From an uncultured Eubacterium sp. (lineage in GTDB: Bacteria; Bacillota; Clostridia; Lachnospirales; CAG-274): a DNA stretch of 5,486 nucleotides. The notes beneath the pieces were generated by a model. The model was not told the DNA's origin, made no database searches, and saw nothing but the letters and a program-made list of their open reading frames with translations. The position numbers and the translations under genes are program-made. The stretch is taken from NCBI GenBank assembly GCA_900543365.1, contig UQRG01000106.1, forward strand, positions 1 to 5,486, written 5' to 3'. Shown here piece by piece: positions 1 to 5,459 of the stretch (the first letter of the stretch is position 1; the number at the start of each line of letters is the position of its first letter).

Positions 1-24
1 TTAAAAAGAAAAATTAATAAATTA

Positions 25-68
25 AAAATGGGTTCTTTATCAACACAAGTTGACAGAGAACCCATTTT
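25..68 (-). terminator. Long nested hairpin, probable intrinsic terminator (possibly bidirectional)
   Basis: A perfect 12-bp inverted repeat (AAAATGGGTTCT at 25-36, AGAACCCATTTT at 57-68) encloses a second perfect 5-bp stem (TCAAC at 40-44, GTTGA at 49-53) with a 4-nt loop. The two stems are separated by a 3x3 internal loop. Read on the minus strand, the stem runs into five U's (28-24) and more AT-rich sequence. Read on the plus strand it is followed by only four T's, so the minus direction fits a terminator better. It would stop read-through from the SRP RNA or separate it from the next minus-strand gene outside the window. No transcript was tested, and the nested stem is unusual for a simple terminator. 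Confidence 0.55.
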
Positions 69-253
69 ATATAGATATAAAGTAAATAGTGTATCTATAT
101 TTTTAGTAAAAATTTATTTGGTAAATCTTTAAAACTATATTTATATTATATAACTATATTTAGTTCTACAGTATTTTTATATAATCTTTTAAAATACATC
201 AATATAAATATGTAGGTTATAGGAACAACTAAATTGATTTTTAAATAAAAAAT
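69..253. other. AT-rich non-coding spacer
   Basis: No open reading frame of useful length is visible on either strand. The stretch is almost entirely A and T. It contains a weak AU-only inverted repeat (9 bp, 69-77 with 92-100) and an 11-bp direct repeat AACTATATTTA at 133-143 and 152-162. Minus-strand matches to promoter elements exist (for example TTGTTC with TATATT, 16-bp spacer, around 200-230), but such matches are expected by chance at this base composition. I see nothing here that I can call functional with confidence. Confidence 0.5.
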
Positions 254-523
254 CCTGTGCATCCAATCTCGACAGTAGCTTCCAGACGGAACAACAGGTT
301 TCAACTCAAATCAAGCAACCTTGCAACACACGAAAATGACTGCTTAGTGCTGCTTCCTTCCGGATCTGACACGGTTCACAGGTTTCCGTTGTGCAAGACT
401 CAATCGTCAACATTGAAAATCTGAAGGCTGACTCCACAAACTAAAGCCTCAATATGGACATAATCTCTGCTAAAGCGGATTGCAGACTACAGGGCACCGC
501 TACCTCCCCGACTAGCACAGGAC
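254..523 (-). ncRNA. ffs: Signal recognition particle RNA, large Firmicute type with Alu domain
   Basis: This is the RNA core of the signal recognition particle. It binds Ffh (SRP54) and targets ribosomes making membrane and secreted proteins to FtsY at the membrane. The minus strand starts with GTGCTAGTCGGGGAGGTAGC and continues with the GGTGCCCTG and GCAATCCGCT blocks, which are the signature of the Alu domain in Bacillus/Clostridia SRP RNAs. The Ffh-binding helix 8 hairpin is GTCAGATCCGGAAGGAAGCAGC-like at 349-370, with the GGAA tetraloop. The ends pair (CCTGTGC at 521-515 with GCACAGG at 260-254) and are followed by six U's (252-247), which could end transcription. The length of about 270 nt suits the large bacterial class. 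The 5' end is placed about 7 nt after the -10 box. The symmetric loop carries A where the usual sequence has G (CAGATCC instead of CAGGTCC). The exact ends are approximate; the identity is secure. Confidence 0.96.
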
Positions 524-529
524 TACTAT

Positions 530-558
530 ATTTTACTATGTATTTGCTAAAATGTCAA
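530..558 (-). promoter_or_regulatory. Sigma-A promoter of the SRP RNA gene
   Basis: On the minus strand, a perfect -35 box TTGACA (558-553) is followed by a 17-bp spacer and a -10 box TAAAAT (535-530, five of six consensus bases). The predicted start near 523-524 coincides with the 5' end of the SRP RNA. The promoter begins 7 nt past the stop codon of the HAD phosphatase gene. The RNA therefore has its own strong promoter, although no terminator separates it from the upstream operon. Confidence 0.88.
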
Positions 559-565
559 TAAATTT

Positions 566-1207
566 TTAATTAAGAATTTCGCCAAAACTTAACAAAAAGT
601 GGTCAGCTGATTTTCTGGTCTCATTCCAACGGTCTTTATTTCCTTCGTCATAAACAGCTGTTACTGTCATACCAGCTGCTTTTGCCGACTTAACACCTTT
701 GGCAATATCTTCATAAACTATACATTCCTTTGCCTTAACGCCTAATTTTTCTGCACATAGTAAGTATATGTCAGGGAAATCCTTATTTCTAACACCACTT
801 TTACCGTCTACAAAGGCATCAAACCAACTGACTATTCCTTCTCTTTCGAGAACTGGTAAATAATATTCTGGATTTGATGCTGTAGCAAGACCTATTTTAA
901 GTCCCATATTTTTAATTTTAGCTATATAATCCTTTGCATAAGGCTTAAGTTTAACATTATTGGCATATTCATACAAAGCGTGGCTATTCCATTCAGCCAT
1001 TATATCCTCAATAGTTTCAGGCAAATTGTAGGTTTCTTTAGTATATATAGCTCCGTTTACAAAACTCATTGTGCTTATGGCATCAACATAGTCTGGTGGC
1101 ACAGTCATACCTCTTGATTTAAAAAAATCCTCATCGACTTTTTGCCATACATAGGTACTGTCTGCTATTGTTCCGTCAAAATCAAATATAACTGCTTTTA
1201 TGGACAT
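566..1207 (-). CDS. HAD-superfamily hydrolase, phosphatase/beta-phosphoglucomutase-like
   Basis: A 213-residue cytosolic protein of the haloacid dehalogenase superfamily (subfamily IA), which usually removes phosphate from small metabolites by way of an aspartyl-phosphate. All four motifs are present: motif I DFDGT with nucleophile Asp9 and acid/base Asp11; motif II Thr109 in LATAS; motif III Lys142 in NKDFPD; motif IV Glu166-Asp167 in VYED, followed by the typical KSAKAAGM helix. Residues about 17-85 form the helical C1 cap that sets substrate choice. Length is normal for the family. The start ATG has GAAAGG 8 nt upstream, and that site lies within the last codons and stop of tadA. The gap to the tadA stop is 4 nt, so translation is probably coupled. 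The substrate cannot be read from sequence; a phosphosugar, pyrophosphate or nucleotide phosphatase are all possible. No signal peptide or membrane segment is seen. Confidence 0.9.
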   Translation of the reverse strand: MSIKAVIFDFDGTIADSTYVWQKVDEDFFKSRGMTVPPDYVDAISTMSFVNGAIYTKETYNLPETIEDIMAEWNSHALYEYANNVKLKPYAKDYIAKIKNMGLKIGLATASNPEYYLPVLEREGIVSWFDAFVDGKSGVRNKDFPDIYLLCAEKLGVKAKECIVYEDIAKGVKSAKAAGMTVTAVYDEGNKDRWNETRKSADHFLLSFGEILN

Positions 1208-1211
1208 AATA

Positions 1212-1928
1212 TTAACCTTTCTTCTTTTTGTCTTTCCAGTAACTCCACTTTAGTTTTTTGGGGTCGTGTTCTTTGTTGTTGGCATAGTAGACAGCCATTC
1301 TGTAAACATAGAGAACACATTTGTCAATATGTTCTCCTTTTTCTTTACATTCTTTTTCGTACATTTCCTCAGGGTTTTTGCCTTTCAAATCTTCAATAGA
1401 GTATATATCCAGGCTATTTAAGTGATGTTCAATATTCTTACCAACACCTGGTATATTTTGCAAGTTGCCTTTTTTCCTAAATTTTTTAAAAAAGCTTTGC
1501 ATAAGTTCAGTACATTCTTTTTGTCGTATTCCTTCAGTAATAGTTACGGTGTGATTAAATCTTTTATCTTGCAGAATATTGTATATTGAGCCGGCACAAC
1601 CAGCTTTAGGATTTCTCGTCCCGTATACAACTTCTTTAATCCTAGCTTGAAGAATTGCTCCAGCACACATTGGACAAGGCTCTACTGTTACAAAAAGGAT
1701 ACAATCCTCTAGTCGCCAATCATTTATATAGTTACAAGCCTCATTAATAGCTATTATTTCAGCGTGAGCCAATACATTGTTTTTTGTTGTTCTTAAATTA
1801 GCCCCCTTACCTATAACTTTGTTATTGTGTACAATTACACATCCAATAGGAACTTCGTTGTTGTTATAAGCTTTCTGAGCTTCCATAATAGCCATATCCA
1901 TATATTGTAAATATTTTTCACTATCCAT
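1212..1928 (-). CDS. tadA: tRNA-specific adenosine deaminase TadA with C-terminal Cdd1-type helix-hairpin-helix domain
   Basis: TadA deaminates A34 in the wobble position of tRNA-Arg(ACG) to inosine so that CGU, CGC and CGA codons can be read. Residues 1 to about 152 are a normal TadA: His55-Ala-Glu57 supplies one zinc ligand and the proton-shuttling Glu, and Cys85-Pro-Met-Cys88 supplies the other two ligands. Asn44 and the GTRNPKAGCAGS loop (103-114) are also present. Most TadA proteins stop at about 150-170 residues, but this one is 238. Residues about 155-235 match the Cdd1/pathogenicity-locus family from end to end: an HhH motif NIPGVGK (158-164), DLKGKNPEEMY (180-190), CVLYVYRMAVYYA (204-216) and LKWSYWKD (226-233). 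Frame is continuous, so this is a fusion and not two genes. Asn106 aligns with Asp108 of E. coli TadA. The start ATG follows the pepF stop by 14 nt with only a weak GAGA ribosome binding site 6 nt away, so coupling to pepF is likely. The basic tail KDKKKKG encodes the ribosome binding site of the next gene. Confidence 0.95.
   Translation of the reverse strand: MDSEKYLQYMDMAIMEAQKAYNNNEVPIGCVIVHNNKVIGKGANLRTTKNNVLAHAEIIAINEACNYINDWRLEDCILFVTVEPCPMCAGAILQARIKEVVYGTRNPKAGCAGSIYNILQDKRFNHTVTITEGIRQKECTELMQSFFKKFRKKGNLQNIPGVGKNIEHHLNSLDIYSIEDLKGKNPEEMYEKECKEKGEHIDKCVLYVYRMAVYYANNKEHDPKKLKWSYWKDKKKKG
1216..1223 (-). promoter_or_regulatory. Ribosome binding site of the HAD gene inside the tadA C-terminus
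   Basis: AAGAAAGG on the minus strand lies 8 nt before the HAD phosphatase ATG and is made from the Lys and Gly codons at the end of tadA. The tadA stop TAA (1214-1212) falls between this site and the start codon. This supports the chosen HAD start and suggests that ribosomes finishing tadA reinitiate on the next gene. Confidence 0.7.
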
Positions 1929-1942
1929 TTTATTCTCATATA

Positions 1943-3724
1943 TTAAACAAGTTTTTCAAACTCATCTAAAAGACCTTCAAAAACAACCATAGCTTTTTCT
2001 ACAGCCTCACTCTTAGTCATATCGACACCGGCACCCTTAAGCAAATCAATGGAATACTGAGAAGAACCGCCTTTTAAGAAGTTAATATAGTCATTAGCAC
2101 CGTTTTCATTTAATATTTTTTGTGAAAGAGTAATTGCTGCACTGTAGCCTGTAGCATATTGATATACATAGTAAGCTGTATAGAAATGAGGTATCCTTGC
2201 CCATTCCCAACTTATTTTTTTGTTGTTACTGTTTATTTCATTGCCATAGTATTTTTTGTTAAGGTCACTGTAAATAGTACAAAGTTCATCAAATGTAAGT
2301 GGCTCACCATTTTCAATTTTTTGATGAACAGTAAGTTCAAACTCAGCAAACATAGTCTGTCTGAAAAGTGTACCTCTAAACTGTTCCATAAAGTAATTTA
2401 GGAGATATTTTCTTTCTTTTACATCAGTTGTTGTTTTTAGTAAATGTTCCATTAAAAGAGCCTCATTTACAGTAGATGCAACTTCTGCCACAAATATAGT
2501 GTAATCACCATATACAAAAGGTTGATTGCTCCAAGTGTAGTGAGAGTGCATAGCGTGTCCCATTTCGTGAGCAAGTGTAAACATAGAGTCTACAGTATTA
2601 TTATAATTAAGGGAAACAAAAGGATGACAACCATAAGTACCCCAGCTATAAGCACCACTTCTTTTACCTTTGTTTTCATAAATATCAACCCACTTTTCCT
2701 TTTCAAGAGCAGATTTTAGCTTGTCACAATATTCTTTTCCCATAGGCTTAACAGCTTCAAGAACGGTTTTGCAAGCCTCATCATAGCTTTTGTGAGTATT
2801 GATGTTTTCAACAATAGGAGTATAAATATCGTACATATCAAGGTCATTTAAGCCAAGCACTTTTTTTCTGAGTTTGATATATCGGTGCATAAGTGGAAGA
2901 TACTTATTAACTGTTTCAATAAGTCTTGTGTAGACTTCTACTGGTATGTTATTGGCAGAAAGTGCAGCCTCAAGGGATGATGAATATTTTCTTGCTCTTG
3001 CGTTGAATATATCTTTTTTAACAGATGCAGTATAAATAGCCGCAATAGTGTTTTTTTGCTTATAATACGCATCATAAATACTGTCAAAAGCAGTTTTTCT
3101 TAACATTCTGTCACTGCTTTCAAGAGCAGATAAAAATGTACCGTGAGTAATAGGGTGCTTTTCACCTTTACTGTCAAAAGCATCATTAAATTCAATATCA
3201 GCATTGTTAAGCATATAAAAAATATTAGATGGAGCAGCACCTACCTCATAAATCTGTGCCATAAGCTCCTCTTTGTCAGATGATAAAATATGACTTCTGT
3301 TTCTTAAAATATCTTCAATATAGTGTCTGTACAACTTAAGACTGCCGTTAAATTCAGAAATTAATTTGTTTTCATCAAGACCTAAAATTTCAGGTTCAAT
3401 AAATGCTGTTGCTGAACCCATAACTGAAATAAGTCTATCACTTTTTGAATCAAGCCCTTGATAAAAGCTGTTAGTGCTGTCCTCGTTTGCTCTTAAGCCT
3501 GCATAAACACAAACTCTTTCTCCTAAAATCATAATACTATCTCTAAGTTTAAGACAATCAGCAAGGTTTTCAACAGTAATGTTGTTTTTATATTTGTCAA
3601 GTTTAACAAGACTCTGTTCAACATTGTGATAAGCCTCTTGCCAAGCCTTATCACTTTCAAAAAGGTCGGTTATGCTCCACTTATATTTATCTTCGACCTG
3701 ATTTCTTTCTAAAACTTTATTCAT
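1943..3724 (-). CDS. pepF: Oligoendopeptidase F, M3-family zinc metallopeptidase
   Basis: A 593-residue cytosolic zinc endopeptidase that cleaves short peptides, generally in peptide turnover. The catalytic motif is AHEMGH, with zinc ligands His386 and His390 and catalytic Glu387. The third ligand is probably Glu414 in FVAEVAST, at the spacing expected for M3 enzymes. The conserved IPHFYTAYYVYQYATG block (511-526) near the C-terminus carries the substrate-binding His/Tyr residues of the family. The N-terminal part (about 1-200) has the alpha-helical oligopeptidase F N-terminal region, and the peptidase M3 domain covers about 205-585. Length is typical of full-length PepF (about 600). The start ATG is preceded by AAAGGAG with a 7-nt spacer, so it is well supported. 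It is the first gene of the pepF-tadA-HAD operon and is divergent from glgA. No signal peptide is seen. Confidence 0.96.
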   Translation of the reverse strand: MNKVLERNQVEDKYKWSITDLFESDKAWQEAYHNVEQSLVKLDKYKNNITVENLADCLKLRDSIMILGERVCVYAGLRANEDSTNSFYQGLDSKSDRLISVMGSATAFIEPEILGLDENKLISEFNGSLKLYRHYIEDILRNRSHILSSDKEELMAQIYEVGAAPSNIFYMLNNADIEFNDAFDSKGEKHPITHGTFLSALESSDRMLRKTAFDSIYDAYYKQKNTIAAIYTASVKKDIFNARARKYSSSLEAALSANNIPVEVYTRLIETVNKYLPLMHRYIKLRKKVLGLNDLDMYDIYTPIVENINTHKSYDEACKTVLEAVKPMGKEYCDKLKSALEKEKWVDIYENKGKRSGAYSWGTYGCHPFVSLNYNNTVDSMFTLAHEMGHAMHSHYTWSNQPFVYGDYTIFVAEVASTVNEALLMEHLLKTTTDVKERKYLLNYFMEQFRGTLFRQTMFAEFELTVHQKIENGEPLTFDELCTIYSDLNKKYYGNEINSNNKKISWEWARIPHFYTAYYVYQYATGYSAAITLSQKILNENGANDYINFLKGGSSQYSIDLLKGAGVDMTKSEAVEKAMVVFEGLLDEFEKLV

Positions 3725-3731
3725 AAAAAAT

Positions 3732-3738
3732 CTCCTTT
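3732..3738 (-). promoter_or_regulatory. Ribosome binding site of pepF
   Basis: AAAGGAG on the minus strand, 7 nt before the pepF ATG. It fixes the start of the operon's first gene and is much stronger than the sites in front of tadA and the HAD gene, which probably rely on coupling. Confidence 0.85.
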
Positions 3739-3753
3739 ATATTAATTTTATTA

Positions 3754-3782
3754 TTGATTAATCTTAATTAACATAGTATAAT
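3754..3782 (+). promoter_or_regulatory. Sigma-A promoter for glgA
   Basis: TTGATT (3754-3759, four of six consensus bases) and a perfect TATAAT (3777-3782) are separated by exactly 17 bp. Transcription would start near 3789, giving a glgA leader of about 98 nt that contains the inverted repeats at 3804-3857. Further TATAAT matches at 3783-3788 and 3811-3816 lack a convincing -35 at proper spacing. Confidence 0.7.
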
Positions 3783-3809
3783 TATAATATAAATTACCGA
3801 AAATATACA
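3781..3809 (-). promoter_or_regulatory. Probable pepF operon promoter
   Basis: On the minus strand a perfect TATAAT (3786-3781) has a weak -35 candidate TGTATA (3809-3804, three of six) 17 bp upstream. Transcription would start near 3774, giving a leader of about 50 nt to pepF. The -10 shares the palindrome TATAATTATA (3777-3786) with the glgA -10. The -35 overlaps an operator-like near-palindrome. Another choice is TATACT at 3780-3775 with a poor -35. The assignment is tentative because the region is AT-rich. Confidence 0.45.
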
Positions 3810-3857
3810 GTATAATTTTTAATAAATTGCAAAAATGTTGGTATTATATACTGTATT
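3804..3857. repeat. Pair of near-palindromes in the glgA leader, operator-like or stem-forming
   Basis: TATACAGTATA at 3804-3814 is an 11-bp perfect palindrome around a central base. TATACTGTATT at 3847-3857 is its complement apart from the last base. Together they form a 10-bp inverted repeat (3805-3814 with 3847-3856). Centres are 43 bp apart, about four helical turns. Flanking CCGA (3797-3800) and TCGG (3862-3865) also pair, and ATTTTT (3815-3820) pairs with AAAAAT (3831-3836) inside. The element could be two binding sites for a dimeric regulator or one RNA hairpin in the leader. The first copy overlaps the possible pepF -35. No known family motif is claimed. Confidence 0.45.
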
Positions 3858-3870
3858 TACCTCGGCATAT

Positions 3871-3878
3871 AAAGGAGG
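3871..3878 (+). promoter_or_regulatory. Ribosome binding site that fixes the glgA start
   Basis: AAAGGAGG lies 8 nt before the ATG at 3887. It decides against the longer in-frame reading from TTG at 3827, which would place this ribosome binding site inside the coding region and add 20 residues unlike the family N-terminus. Confidence 0.92.
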
Positions 3879-3886
3879 TTATTTTT

Positions 3887-5326
3887 ATGGCATTAAAGGT
3901 ATTAATTGTTTCATCTGAAGTAGCACCATTTGCCAAAAGTGGTGGTTTAGGTGATGTTGTGGGTTCGTTGCCTAAGGCTCTTAAGTCAAAAGGGGTTGAT
4001 GTAAGAGTAGTATTTCCTAAGTATAGAACTATTAAAGAAAAGTTTTTAACAGGTTGTCAGTTTGTTAGCTCTTTTGATGTTACTCTTGATTGGAGAAGGC
4101 AGAAGGCTGATATTTTTACACTTAATAATTCTGTGCCTACTTATATGATAGGTAATGATTATTACTTTGGCAGAGCTGGTTACTATGGATATGGTGATGA
4201 TAATGAAAGATTTGCTTTTTTCTGTAAAGCGGCTATTGAATTTTTAGATTATATAGATTTTGTACCAGATGTTATTCATTGTAATGACTGGCAGACAGCA
4301 CCTATTTGTCTTTACATAAAAGACAGATATTCAAAGATTAAGTATTTTTCTAATATTAAGACTTTGTTTACTATTCACAATCTTCAGTATCAAGGTATGT
4401 TTCCTAGAGAAACTTTGTCTATGATGGAACTTGATGAAAACTATTATTTTACTAATGACAAACTTGAGTATTACAATGCTGCTAACTTTATGAAAGCTGG
4501 TCTTTTGTACTCAGATGCTATATCAACAGTAAGTAAAACTTATGCTGATGAAATTCAGACACCTCAGTATGGTTATGGACTTGATGGTTGCTTAAGATGC
4601 AGAAATAAGGACCTTTATGGTATTGTAAATGGTATTGACTATAGTGAAAATGACCCGGCCACTAGCAAAAAAATATATGCTAATTTTTCACCAGATAATA
4701 TGACTGGTAAGTATGTAAATAAGCAGAAGTTACAAAAGGAACTTGGGCTTCCGGAGAGAGCTGATGTTCCAATATTTAGTATTATATCAAGACTTGTTGA
4801 CCAAAAGGGTATTAACCTTATACTTCAGGCTGCCTATGACCTTCTTAATAAAGATATTCAGCTTGTTATTCTTGGCACTGGTGATTATCACTATGAAAAT
4901 ATGTTTAAGGATTTAGCTTATCGTTATCCGGACAAGGTAAGTGCAAACATCTTATTTGACGATACTCTTGCTCAGAAGATATATGCCGGTAGTGATATGT
5001 TCCTTATGCCTAGCCTTTTTGAGCCTTGTGGTTTAGGTCAGCTCTTTAGTATGAGCTATGGTACTGTGCCTATTACTAGAACTACAGGTGGTCTTGTTGA
5101 TACAGTTCAGCATTTTGATGCAGAAACTGGAAAGGGTAATGGCTTCCAGTTCCAAGATTATGATGCTGGTGGTCTTGTTTGGGCTATTAATCAAGCGTTA
5201 CTTGTTTATGAGGATAAGAGCCTTTGGAATAAAGTTGTTCAGAATGCTATTAATACAAGATTTTCTTGGGACGATAGTGCTGATGAGTATATTGAAGTTT
5301 ATAGTAAAATTAGTGGTAAAAAATAA
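3887..5326 (+). CDS. glgA: Glycogen synthase (ADP-glucose type, GT5)
   Basis: A cytosolic GT-B fold glycosyltransferase that moves glucose from ADP-glucose to the non-reducing end of an alpha-1,4-glucan in bacterial glycogen synthesis. The 479-residue length is typical. The N-terminal starch synthase catalytic domain covers about 3-235, with KSGGLGD (Lys17 to Asp23, ADP-glucose binding), HCNDWQTA (131-138) and HNLQYQG including His164. The C-terminal glycosyltransferase domain covers about 290-440, with SRLVDQKG (Arg302, Lys307) and FEPCGLGQ with catalytic Glu379, followed by YGTVPITRTTGGLVDTV (391-407). All key residues known from the E. coli enzyme are present. The ATG is chosen because of the ribosome binding site and because MALKVLIVSSEVAPFAKSGG is the normal family start. 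The gene stands alone: no glgC, glgB or glgP is adjacent, so the rest of the pathway must be elsewhere. A terminator follows 12 nt after the stop. Confidence 0.97.
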   Translation: MALKVLIVSSEVAPFAKSGGLGDVVGSLPKALKSKGVDVRVVFPKYRTIKEKFLTGCQFVSSFDVTLDWRRQKADIFTLNNSVPTYMIGNDYYFGRAGYYGYGDDNERFAFFCKAAIEFLDYIDFVPDVIHCNDWQTAPICLYIKDRYSKIKYFSNIKTLFTIHNLQYQGMFPRETLSMMELDENYYFTNDKLEYYNAANFMKAGLLYSDAISTVSKTYADEIQTPQYGYGLDGCLRCRNKDLYGIVNGIDYSENDPATSKKIYANFSPDNMTGKYVNKQKLQKELGLPERADVPIFSIISRLVDQKGINLILQAAYDLLNKDIQLVILGTGDYHYENMFKDLAYRYPDKVSANILFDDTLAQKIYAGSDMFLMPSLFEPCGLGQLFSMSYGTVPITRTTGGLVDTVQHFDAETGKGNGFQFQDYDAGGLVWAINQALLVYEDKSLWNKVVQNAINTRFSWDDSADEYIEVYSKISGKK

Positions 5327-5338
5327 TATATTATTTTT

Positions 5339-5372
5339 AAACTGCCGTACGATTTTGTGTGGCAGTTTTTTT
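5339..5372 (+). terminator. Intrinsic terminator of glgA
   Basis: AAACTGCC (5339-5346) pairs with GGCAGTTT (5361-5368). The stem can be extended inward with A-U, C-G and G-U pairs. Seven T's (5366-5372) follow. It begins 12 nt after the glgA stop, so glgA is likely transcribed as a single gene. Confidence 0.9.
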
Positions 5373-5385
5373 ATTATTTGTAAAG

Positions 5386-5412
5386 AAAAAAGCTGTCATA
5401 AAAATGACAGCT
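5386..5412 (-). terminator. Hairpin oriented as a minus-strand intrinsic terminator
   Basis: AGCTGTCAT (5391-5399) and ATGACAGCT (5404-5412) form a perfect 9-bp stem with an AAAA loop on the plus strand. On the minus strand the stem is followed by six U's (5391-5386). It would stop leftward transcription from outside the window before it reaches glgA. The GACAG of the right arm can also pair with CTGTC at 5417-5421, so a switch between two folds is possible. Confidence 0.65.
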
Positions 5413-5422
5413 CAGTCTGTCG

Positions 5423-5458
5423 AAAAAGTCCAGTTTAACTGGGCTTTTTTGTTTTTTT
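5423..5458 (+). terminator. Second plus-strand intrinsic terminator, A/T-flanked and possibly bidirectional
   Basis: AAAAAGTCCAGT (5423-5434) pairs with ACTGGGCTTTTT (5438-5449, one G-U pair) around a 3-nt loop. On the plus strand it is followed by a T-rich tract (5445-5450, then 5452-5458). The A run on the left arm gives a U run on the minus strand as well, so it may work both ways. It backs up the glgA terminator and insulates the promoter at 5460. Confidence 0.85.
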
Positions 5459-5459
5459 A

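Noticed and set aside
133..162. 11-bp direct repeat AACTATATTTA (two copies) as a possible iteron or CRISPR-like unit
   Set aside because: Only two copies with an 8-bp gap of similar AT composition; no third copy, no regular spacers and no associated genes.
180..185. Plus-strand TATAAT as a promoter facing the SRP RNA gene
   Set aside because: No -35 at proper spacing, and a transcript would run antisense through the SRP RNA without any gene to express.
146..199. Minus-strand 17-codon frame starting with ATG at 199
   Set aside because: Too short, with no ribosome binding site, in AT-rich DNA where such frames arise by chance.
1142..1399. Plus-strand open frame of 85 codons
   Set aside because: It lies opposite the HAD and tadA genes, has no ribosome binding site, and its product is low-complexity Cys/Phe-rich; it is a shadow frame.
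2159..2719. Two plus-strand open frames (2159-2401, 2522-2719)
   Set aside because: Both lie entirely opposite pepF, with no ribosome binding site and no recognisable motif.
3827..3886. In-frame extension of glgA from a TTG at 3827, adding 20 residues
   Set aside because: The extension contains the ribosome binding site AAAGGAGG at 3871-3878, has no ribosome binding site of its own, and precedes the standard glycogen synthase N-terminus MALKVLIVSSEVAPF.
5058..5438. Plus-strand open frame of 126 codons overlapping the end of glgA
   Set aside because: It is out of frame with the well-conserved GT5 C-terminal domain and runs through the glgA terminator hairpin; its Leu/Ile-rich product is a frame shadow.
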